A stretch of DNA of 64,000 nucleotides from DATDAH01 sp963725155. Its GTDB lineage: Bacteria; Actinomycetota; Acidimicrobiia; Acidimicrobiales; DATDAH01. Where the stretch lies: assembly GCA_963725155.1 (NCBI GenBank), contig CAVRXU010000007.1:186001-250000 (forward strand). The letters are read 5' to 3'. Under the pieces are notes generated by a model. It was given only the letters and a program-made list of their open reading frames with translations. It ran no database searches and had not been told where the DNA came from. Positions 47,581-53,591 of the stretch are shown here, piece after piece; the stretch's first letter is position 1, and every line of letters starts with the position of its first letter. Both the position numbers and the translations under genes were made by a program.

Positions 47581-48782
47581 GACCCAACCTCCTGGACCGC
47601 CCTGGCCGCACTCGGGGCGCTGGCGGTGATGGATTCGGGAAGCGGCTGAGTGGGCAAGAGGGCGGGCACGGCGAGCAGGAGGACCCCGATGGCAGGGAGG
47701 GGGGCCAGGTCTGGAGCGTGCAGAGGCGAGGCCGACCAGGTCAACGAGTCCTCGCCGCCTGCCGCGGCGACCGCGACCAGGGTCAACGCCAGCGCGCTCG
47801 TCGCCATGATGAACAGGTCCTCGCCGCTGAGGGCCCGGGGGCGGTAGCGCTGACGCGGTGATGCCTTCGATGCCAGGACGACCGAGCTCACCAGCAGGAC
47901 GGCGCCGGTCGTGGCCAAGACGACCGCCAGGGTCGAGCGTCGGCCCACGAGGGCGACGAACGAGCCGGCCAGGGCGGTCAGGGCCAGCAGGGCCCCCCAC
48001 GCCGACGCGGTGTCGGCCGGCCCCGGGGGGTGACGGGCGAAACCACGGGAGTCCATCGAATCGGCCAGGCGCAACGAGCGTTCCATCCCGGTCTCCAGGA
48101 CGGGGACGACCGTGCGGGCCAGGCGACCCCGGCGGCGGACGATCCCGCCGGTGCGGGCCTGATCCGCCTCCCGGGCGCCCTGCCACGAGGCCACGGTCGA
48201 CGGCACGAAGGCGGCGGCGATGGTCACCACCAACCCGGCCTCGTGGAAGGCCCGGGGGGCGCTGCCCAGCAGCTCGTGGTGGGACACGACGCTGTTGAAG
48301 GCGCCGAAGACGCCGAGCAGGGCGACGATGGCGTAGCCCTCGGCCAGGGACTGGAGCACGACCTCCTTTTCGATGGTGCCGCCGATCGTGAAGCCGCCGA
48401 GGATGCGGGGCAGGGTGGCTTCGGGCAGCGTGAACAGCACGGTGCCGACGGCGTGGGTGGTCAGGGCGGTGAGGACGACCCGGATGAGCGCCATCACGAT
48501 CCCGGCGACCACCAGGAGTCGGAACGCGCCCGTCGAGCTGATGCGGTGGGCGCTGGCCACGAGGGCGCTGGCGGCCAGGACCAGCGTGACGTACAGGGGA
48601 CTGGAGGCCAGCTGCACGATGACCACAGCGGCCAGGGCCCAGGCCAGCCAGGTCACGGCGTGGAAGCGGGGGACGGTGCTCAACGGCAAGAGGATGCCGC
48701 GGGGCGCCCGTGCCCGCCTCTTCGCGTCGGTTGACGCTCTGGCCGGGTCCCGCCTACCGTGCCCGGCGGAGCGGTCGCCCAT
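47577..48782 (-). CDS. ECF transporter T component (start uncertain)
   Basis: The protein has N-terminal membrane helices starting VTWLAWALAAVVIVQLASSP. The EcfT coupling helices follow, with SMDSRGFARHPPG (the conserved A-R-G type motif that docks on the ATPases), then further helices to the end. No ideal start exists. ATG 48782 gives 401 residues with a basic 30-residue N-terminus that runs under the + strand promoter and riboswitch start. TTG 48689 or 48683 would start just before the first helix. It is the first gene of the T-A-S operon. Confidence 0.85.
   Translation of the reverse strand: MGDRSAGHGRRDPARASTDAKRRARAPRGILLPLSTVPRFHAVTWLAWALAAVVIVQLASSPLYVTLVLAASALVASAHRISSTGAFRLLVVAGIVMALIRVVLTALTTHAVGTVLFTLPEATLPRILGGFTIGGTIEKEVVLQSLAEGYAIVALLGVFGAFNSVVSHHELLGSAPRAFHEAGLVVTIAAAFVPSTVASWQGAREADQARTGGIVRRRGRLARTVVPVLETGMERSLRLADSMDSRGFARHPPGPADTASAWGALLALTALAGSFVALVGRRSTLAVVLATTGAVLLVSSVVLASKASPRQRYRPRALSGEDLFIMATSALALTLVAVAAAGGEDSLTWSASPLHAPDLAPLPAIGVLLLAVPALLPTQPLPESITASAPSAARAVQEVGS
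48731..48760 (+). promoter_or_regulatory. Promoter of the riboswitch-controlled operon
   Basis: TTGACG (48731-48736) and TACCGT (48755-48760) are spaced by 18 bp and lie immediately upstream of the cobalamin riboswitch. Confidence 0.6.
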
Positions 48783-48992
48783 CGGCTCGGAGGTCGTGGG
48801 CGGTCCCGGCAGCAACACCGCCGGGATGGGGGAAGTCGGTGCGAGACCGACGCTGACCCGCAACTGTGTGCGGCCCTCGGGCCGTGAGCCAGGATGCCCG
48901 CCACTCCCGTCGGTTCGCCGACGCCCGTTTCGGGTGCCGCCCAGGGAGTGGCCCCCCATGAGGGCCCCCGCGGAACGGGGCCCCACGGAGGT
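48766..48992 (+). promoter_or_regulatory. Cobalamin riboswitch
   Basis: The conserved B12 core is present. GGGGGAAGTCGGTGCGA (from 48828) leads into CCGACGCTGACCCGCAACTG, and GAGCCAGGATGCC (48886-48898) stands for the B12 box. These spacings match the cobalamin aptamer. Downstream, CCACTCCC (48901-48908) pairs with GGGAGTGG (48944-48951), enclosing a GTCGG-TTCG-CCGAC tetraloop hairpin. A GGGCCCC/GGGGCCC stem (48962-48983) ends 3 nt before the GGAGG of the 48998 gene, which suggests control of translation initiation. It lies on the + strand, so it acts on the toroid-SLH and DUF4430 genes. Confidence 0.93.
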
Positions 48993-48997
48993 CTGTC

Positions 48998-50641
48998 ATG
49001 CGCGTACTTCGGCCGATCATCATCGGCTCCCTCGTTTCCGCCCTGTTCGTCGGCGCGGTCGCGCCGTCGGCCGGTGCGGACACGGTCACCGACGACGGTG
49101 TGGCCTGGCTGACCACCCGACAGCAGGCGAACGGTGGCTTCGAGGTCGCCGGATTCGACGGCTTCGAGACCCCGGACGCGATCCTGGCCATCGCCGCCAA
49201 TGCCCAGACCACGGCGACCTGGTCGACGTCGGAGGCCTTGGCCGCGGTCGAGGCGGTGGACAACGCCGGCGTCACGGCCCTGGACTGGGTCGACGCTTGG
49301 GTGGACGGCGAGCTGACCGATCCGCCCTTGATCGGCCAGGAGGCCAAGCTCATCCTCCAGGTCGCGGTGCCGCTCGGCTTCGACCCGACCGACTTCGACC
49401 CTGGCGACGACGACGCTCCCGGTGACGGCGTGGACCTCACCGCCGGCCTCGACGAGAACGCCCCGGCGCTCTTCAACTCGTTCCTGTTCGCCCGGCTGGC
49501 CGAGTCGCTGCTGGGTCAGAACGTCCATCAGGCCGACCTGCAGGTGATGTGTGAGTCCGAGAAGGTCACCGGGGGTGGTTGGAGCTTCGACGGTGATCCC
49601 GCCGGGCCGAACTCCGCCGACCTCGACACCACGGGCTTCGCCGTGATGGCCCTCGTCGCCGCCGGCATCGACCCCAGCGCCCCCGTCCTCGAGACGGCCG
49701 AGACCTTCGTGCTCGGTGGCCAGGTCGCCACCGGAGAAGATGAGGGCGCGTGGCAATCCTTCGGGTCGCCGGACCCGAACGCCACGGCGCTGGCCATGTT
49801 CTCGGTCACCGCCCTGGGCGCCGGCCTGGACGACCTCGCCCACGATCCGGTGGCCTGGCTCCAGTCGCAGCAGCTCGCCGTGCCCCCCGCGGACGACGGC
49901 CGCTTCGCCAGCCCCAACGACGGCTTCGGCGTGAACACCTTCGCCACCAGCCAGGCGGTGCAGGCCCTCCTGCTGGACCAGGACCCGGGGGCGGACTGGC
50001 TGCCGGTGGCCCCCCAGGTGTCAACCGTCCAGCGCCGATGCCTCCCGGCGGCGGGCTTCGCCGATGTGGCGGTGGGAGCGTGGTACGACGACGGCGCCCG
50101 TTGGGTCGACGACGCCGGGATCGTCGGTGGCATCAACGGCGACCTACGTCCGGCCGGCCGGGTGAACCGGGCCCAGGCCGCCATGTGGCTGAACGACATG
50201 TTCGGAGGACCCGGCGGTGCCCCCCACAGCTTCACCGACGTGCCTGACGGGGCCTGGTACGAGGACGGCGTCGACTTCGTCGGGGCGGCGCCCAACGGCG
50301 CGATCGCCAATGGCTTCGGTGACCAGTTCCGGCCCCGGCTGACCCTCACCCGGGCCCAGGCCGTCTCGTGGCTCTACGCCGCGGCGGGCTCGCCCGACGT
50401 GACGGGTCTGCCACCGCACGGCTTCACCGACATCGGGCCGTCGACCTGGTACGGGGACGCCGCCACCTGGGCCGCGGCCAACGGGATCGTGCTCGGCTTC
50501 GGCAACGACACCTTCCGCGGCGACGACAACGTCACCCGGGCCCAGTTCGCCCAGTGGATGTTCAACCTGGTGGCCACCCCCGAGGCGTGGACGGACGGGG
50601 CGACCCTGCCGCCGACCCTGCTGTTCTCCGTCTTCTCGTGA
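48998..50641 (+). CDS. Exported alpha/alpha-toroid protein with three SLH repeats (putative surface B12 binder)
   Basis: The 547-residue protein has a signal peptide (1-27) and a toroid domain (about 30-345) with QQANGGFEVAGFDGF, GGGWSFDGD and NDGFGVNTFATSQAVQALL. Three S-layer homology repeats follow (about 352-530), for example FTDVPDGAWYEDGVDF and VTRAQFAQWMF. SLH repeats attach proteins to wall polymers. The toroid part is paralogous to the 44108 protein and resembles the transcobalamin alpha domain. ATG 48998 has GGAGG 7-11 nt upstream, next to the riboswitch stem, so B12 should shut off translation. The stop overlaps the DUF4430 gene. Confidence 0.8.
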   Translation: MRVLRPIIIGSLVSALFVGAVAPSAGADTVTDDGVAWLTTRQQANGGFEVAGFDGFETPDAILAIAANAQTTATWSTSEALAAVEAVDNAGVTALDWVDAWVDGELTDPPLIGQEAKLILQVAVPLGFDPTDFDPGDDDAPGDGVDLTAGLDENAPALFNSFLFARLAESLLGQNVHQADLQVMCESEKVTGGGWSFDGDPAGPNSADLDTTGFAVMALVAAGIDPSAPVLETAETFVLGGQVATGEDEGAWQSFGSPDPNATALAMFSVTALGAGLDDLAHDPVAWLQSQQLAVPPADDGRFASPNDGFGVNTFATSQAVQALLLDQDPGADWLPVAPQVSTVQRRCLPAAGFADVAVGAWYDDGARWVDDAGIVGGINGDLRPAGRVNRAQAAMWLNDMFGGPGGAPHSFTDVPDGAWYEDGVDFVGAAPNGAIANGFGDQFRPRLTLTRAQAVSWLYAAAGSPDVTGLPPHGFTDIGPSTWYGDAATWAAANGIVLGFGNDTFRGDDNVTRAQFAQWMFNLVATPEAWTDGATLPPTLLFSVFS

Positions 50642-51534
50642 CCCTGTCCCGCACTCTGCGGGCCGCCGTCCTGGGGGCCCTGGTCGGTTCTCTGACGGTG
50701 GCCGGCATGGTCGGATCGGCCTTCAGCGCCCCGAGCCAGGAGGCTCAGGCCGTCCACCGGGCGGCGATCGTGGTCGACACCGGCTCCGGCGTCGTCTCCC
50801 GCTGCGTGACCTTCAGCGAGGACTCCATCAGCGGGATCACCGCGCTGCAGCGGGCCGGATTGGCCCCGGTCGTGCGGTCCTTCTCGGGCACCGGTGGCGC
50901 GGTGTGCGGGCTGAACGGGTTGGGGTGTCCGGCCGACAGCTCCTGCCTGACCTGTCAGGCGCCCAACTACTGGGCCTACTACCGGGCCGACAACGGCGCC
51001 GGGGGCTTCAGCTACTCGCCGGTGGGGGCGGGGAGCACCCAGGTCACCGACGGCGACGTAGAGGGATGGCGCTGGGGCTCAGGCGCCGGACCGGCCTTTC
51101 GGTCCTTCGGCTCGATCTGCCCCCTGCAGCCGCCCGTCACCACGACGAGCACGACCGCACCCCGGCCGCCGGGGGGAGGACCGGCAGGCGGAAACGGCAA
51201 CGGCGCCGGCACGCCGTCGGGCGGCGGGCCGTCCTCGGGGGATCCCGGCGGGTCCCCGGCGGACGACACCACGCCGGGCGGGGCGTCGACGACCGTGGCC
51301 CCGCCGACCACCAGGGTGGGGGAGGGGAGCACGGCCCCCGACGGTCAGAGCACCGACGCGGCGACCGACGACGGGGCCGAGGACCTCGACGGCGAGGAGA
51401 CCGCAGCCCGCACGCCCCTCGAGGACGACGGCTCGGGCGGCACCGCCCGGACGTGGATCGCCTTCGTGGCCCTGCTCGGTGTCCTGGGCGTCGCCGGCTG
51501 GCGCGTGAACCGGGTCCGCAGGCGCCCGAGCTAA
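50638..51534 (+). CDS. Exported DUF4430 (transcobalamin beta-domain-like) protein with membrane anchor
   Basis: The 298-residue protein has a signal peptide (1-31), a DUF4430 domain (about 38-160) with AAIVVDTGSG, ITALQRAGL and YWAYYRADNGAGGFSYSP, a long Pro/Gly/Thr-rich linker, and a C-terminal membrane helix followed by RRRPS. Six Cys residues, four of them between residues 83 and 107 (VCGLNG, GCPADSSCLTC), suggest disulfides. DUF4430 is the fold of the C-terminal beta domain of intrinsic factor and transcobalamin, which closes over B12. The GTG overlaps the toroid-SLH stop, so both halves should be made together under the riboswitch. Confidence 0.8.
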   Translation: MTLSRTLRAAVLGALVGSLTVAGMVGSAFSAPSQEAQAVHRAAIVVDTGSGVVSRCVTFSEDSISGITALQRAGLAPVVRSFSGTGGAVCGLNGLGCPADSSCLTCQAPNYWAYYRADNGAGGFSYSPVGAGSTQVTDGDVEGWRWGSGAGPAFRSFGSICPLQPPVTTTSTTAPRPPGGGPAGGNGNGAGTPSGGGPSSGDPGGSPADDTTPGGASTTVAPPTTRVGEGSTAPDGQSTDAATDDGAEDLDGEETAARTPLEDDGSGGTARTWIAFVALLGVLGVAGWRVNRVRRRPS

Positions 51535-51648
51535 CGCATCGAACACCCGTTCCCTCCGTCAGGGGACGCAGCTCGGTCATGCTGTGGTCACGGACGACCA
51601 TCCCGCGTGCGCGGACGCCGAGTCCCTCGGCTGACCCTTCGGCAGGGC

Positions 51649-51666
51649 TACTTTCGTCACGTGACG
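51649..51666 (+). promoter_or_regulatory. -10 box and 12-bp palindrome over a leaderless start
   Basis: TACTTT (51649-51654) is followed by the perfect palindrome CGTCACGTGACG (51655-51666), which covers the GTG at 51661 and the expected transcription start. A dimeric repressor bound there would block initiation directly. Confidence 0.45.
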
Positions 51667-52014
51667 GAAAAGGCCAGGGGACAGCAGTGCCGGTGGTGCC
51701 GCCGCCCGATGGCGTCGCGGGCGGGTCGCGGCCGTCCGCGCCTGTTCTGCCGACCGGCGTGTCGCCAGGCGGCCTACCGGGCCCGGCGACTGGCCACCGG
51801 CCACGGGCTGGCCGACGGCGAGGTCATCGTGCGGGAAGAGGCGCTCGAGGCGCTGGCCGATGCCCAGTACGCGCTCACGGCGGCGCTGGAGGACGTCGAG
51901 GTCGACGTGGCCGACGCCGCCGGCCCCGAGGACGTCGAGGCGGCCTTGGTGCACCTGGTGGAGGCGTGTGGGCCGCTGGCCGGCCTCCAGCTGCGCCCGG
52001 TCGCCGACCGCTGA
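51661..52014 (+). CDS. Small zinc-finger protein (CX2C...FCRPACRQAAYRARR type)
   Basis: The 117-residue protein has one four-Cys zinc finger: CRWCRRP near residue 9, then GRPRLFCRPACRQAAYRARR. This pattern recurs in short actinobacterial proteins of unknown role and looks suited to nucleic acid binding because of its Arg content. The C-terminal half (residues 55-117) is helical and acidic. GTG 51661 is set by a TACTTT box 6 nt upstream and leaves the zinc finger at the N-terminus. Confidence 0.65.
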   Translation: MTEKARGQQCRWCRRPMASRAGRGRPRLFCRPACRQAAYRARRLATGHGLADGEVIVREEALEALADAQYALTAALEDVEVDVADAAGPEDVEAALVHLVEACGPLAGLQLRPVADR

Positions 52015-52023
52015 TCCCGCCTG

Positions 52024-52051
52024 ACCGCCGGTAATCCTCGTTATGTAAAGC
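52024..52051 (+). other. Candidate dif site (XerC/XerD recombination, chromosome dimer resolution)
   Basis: A 28-bp site in a 61-bp convergent gap has the dif layout. The left arm ends CCGCCGGTAA (XerC side), a centre TCCTCG follows, and the right arm reads TTATGTAAAGC (XerD side). The right arm is nearly the TTATGTAAACT of B. subtilis dif and close to TTATGTCAAGT of actinobacterial dif. The left arm matches 8 of 11 positions of an actinobacterial arm as I recall it. Gene polarity also changes near here. Confidence 0.5.
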
Positions 52052-52075
52052 TAGGGTCGGATCCCGAAAAGCCGC

Positions 52076-52501
52076 TCAGGACAAGGTCTTCCCTGGGTTG
52101 CGCCAGCCCGTCCACAGCACCATCGCGGCCAACACGACGGACAGGAACAGGCTCACGGGCACCGCGACCTGGTCGGCGCCGTCCAACGGGTCGAGATGGC
52201 GCAGGTGGTAGATCAGGTGCGGCAGGCCATACGCCAGCCACGCTCCCCCAGCGGCCAGCACGGCGGCTCGGGAGAGGGTGACAAAGGCCACAATGGCCAC
52301 GACGGCCAGGGCCAGGTTCAGGGCCCCGACGTCCCGGACGAGATGCTGGTTGTAAGGCCCGTCGACACTCACCCAGATCCGGCCGGCCCCCGGGAAGTCG
52401 TCGTAGAACGACCGTGGGGCGAAGGCGGCCCACAGGCCGACCTGCAGGCCCACGACCGCCAGGATGGCGAGGGCGATGCGGACGACCGTTCTCGGTGTCA
52501 T
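52076..52501 (-). CDS. Four-helix membrane protein of unknown function
   Basis: The 141-residue protein starts MTPRTVVRIALAILAVVGLQ and has four membrane helices, with a conserved-looking loop APRSFYDDFPGAGRIWVSVDGPYNQHLVRDVG after the first. The loop is familiar from actinobacterial hypothetical membrane proteins, but I know no function. ATG 52501 is chosen over longer in-frame starts because those would run through the SOS-box promoter of the divergent alkB-like gene. Confidence 0.65.
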   Translation of the reverse strand: MTPRTVVRIALAILAVVGLQVGLWAAFAPRSFYDDFPGAGRIWVSVDGPYNQHLVRDVGALNLALAVVAIVAFVTLSRAAVLAAGGAWLAYGLPHLIYHLRHLDPLDGADQVAVPVSLFLSVVLAAMVLWTGWRNPGKTLS

Positions 52502-52527
52502 GGTCGGAGCTTTGCACCTGGACAAAA

Positions 52528-52549
52528 CGAACGGGTGTTCGTCTATGGT
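52528..52549 (+). promoter_or_regulatory. LexA-type SOS box and -10 box of the alkB-like gene
   Basis: CGAAC-GGGT-GTTCG (52528-52541) is a perfect Gram-positive/actinobacterial SOS box, flanked by A and T that extend the symmetry. TATGGT (52544-52549) lies 2 bp downstream as a -10, so LexA would occlude RNA polymerase. Confidence 0.7.
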
Positions 52550-52556
52550 GGCGGAT

Positions 52557-53180
52557 GTGTTGGCGTTCCAGGGCTCACTGCTGTCCGATCCCTCCCCCGG
52601 GCTCACAGGGGCGCCCGTGAGCCGACGACTGCTCAGCGGAGGGGCGTGGGTCGATCACGCCCCGGACTGGCTGGCTGGGGCCGACGCCCTGTTCGCTCGG
52701 CTGGTGGATGAGCTGGCCTGGTGTCACCGGCGAGTGTGGATGTACCAGCGGGAGGTCGACGAGCCTCGGTTGACGGCCCACCTGACGGGGCCGGTCCTCG
52801 AAGGGTTCCCGGTGGTGGCCGAGATCATGGCCGCACTCGGCGACCGCTATGGGGGGACGTTCGCCTCGAGCTGGCTCAACCTCTACCGGGACGGCCGGGA
52901 CAGCGTGGCCTGGCACGGCGACCGGGTCGCCCGGGACCGGCTGACGGGCCTGGTGGCCATCGTCTCCGTCGGTGAGCGCCGTCCGTTCCGGCTCCGCCCG
53001 AAGGGCGGCGGGCCGTCGGTCCGCTACGACCTCGGTCGGGGCGACCTCCTCGTCATGGGCGGCACCTGCCAGCGCACCTGGGACCACGCCGTCCCCAAGG
53101 TGGCCCGCGCCGGCCCGAGGATCAGCCTCACCTTCCGGCCGGTCGGCCAGGAGAGCCCGCTCAACCCGCGAGGAAGCTGA
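52557..53180 (+). CDS. alkB: AlkB-like 2-oxoglutarate/Fe(II) dioxygenase
   Basis: The protein has 207 residues from GTG 52557, or 211 from ATG 52545. The double-stranded beta-helix shows the NLYRDGRDSVAWHGD segment with the HXD iron ligands, the second His in RTWDHAVPKV, and the 2-oxoglutarate-binding Arg in RISLTFRPV. AlkB proteins remove alkyl groups from DNA or RNA bases by oxidation. An SOS box directly upstream ties it to DNA damage. The leaderless GTG lies 7 nt after the TATGGT box; the ATG would overlap that box. The 3' end overlaps the convergent yjbQ gene by 20 bp. Confidence 0.9.
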   Translation: MLAFQGSLLSDPSPGLTGAPVSRRLLSGGAWVDHAPDWLAGADALFARLVDELAWCHRRVWMYQREVDEPRLTAHLTGPVLEGFPVVAEIMAALGDRYGGTFASSWLNLYRDGRDSVAWHGDRVARDRLTGLVAIVSVGERRPFRLRPKGGGPSVRYDLGRGDLLVMGGTCQRTWDHAVPKVARAGPRISLTFRPVGQESPLNPRGS

Positions 53181-53565
53181 GCCGGACCTGGCGGCGCGGG
53201 TTGTCGCGGTTGGTGTCGACCAGCACGAGGGACTGCCAGGTGCCCAGGGCCATCCGGCCGTCGAGCACCGGGATGCTGATCGACGGGGCCACCAGTGCGG
53301 GCAGGACATGGTCGGCACCGTGGCCGGCGCTGCCGTGGGCGTGGCGGTAGCGATCGTCCCGGGGCAGGAGGTGCCGCTCGAGAAGATCCACGAGGTCGTC
53401 GTCGGATCCTGCCCCTGTCTCCATGAGAGCCAGGCCGACGGTGGCGTGGGGGGCGAAGGCGTGGAGAAGGCCGTCGCCCCGACCGCTCACGAAACGAGCC
53501 GCGTCCGGCGTCAGGTCGTGCACCGGACGGGTACCGGTGGTGATTTCCAGGACGGTCGTGTCCAC
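53161..53565 (-). CDS. YjbQ/UPF0047 family protein
   Basis: The 134-residue protein has the family pattern: LHAFAPHATVGLALME with two His residues, DLLERHLLP, GADHVLPALVAPSISIPV and LGTWQSLVLVD. YjbQ proteins show weak thiamine phosphate synthase activity, but their physiological role is unclear. The start is GTG 53565, 6 nt after a TATCGT box on the - strand, implying a leaderless message. That box overlaps the -10 of the divergent gene. Confidence 0.88.
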   Translation of the reverse strand: MDTTVLEITTGTRPVHDLTPDAARFVSGRGDGLLHAFAPHATVGLALMETGAGSDDDLVDLLERHLLPRDDRYRHAHGSAGHGADHVLPALVAPSISIPVLDGRMALGTWQSLVLVDTNRDNPRRQVRLSFLAG

Positions 53566-53571
53566 GGGCCG

Positions 53572-53581
53572 ACGATACGGT
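53572..53581. promoter_or_regulatory. Overlapping back-to-back -10 boxes
   Basis: The 10-bp ACGATACGGT holds TATCGT on the - strand (53577-53572, yjbQ, 6 nt before GTG) and TACGGT on the + strand (53576-53581, 10 nt before ATG 53592). The two promoters cannot be occupied at once. Confidence 0.45.
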
Positions 53582-53591
53582 GGTTCGCCGT

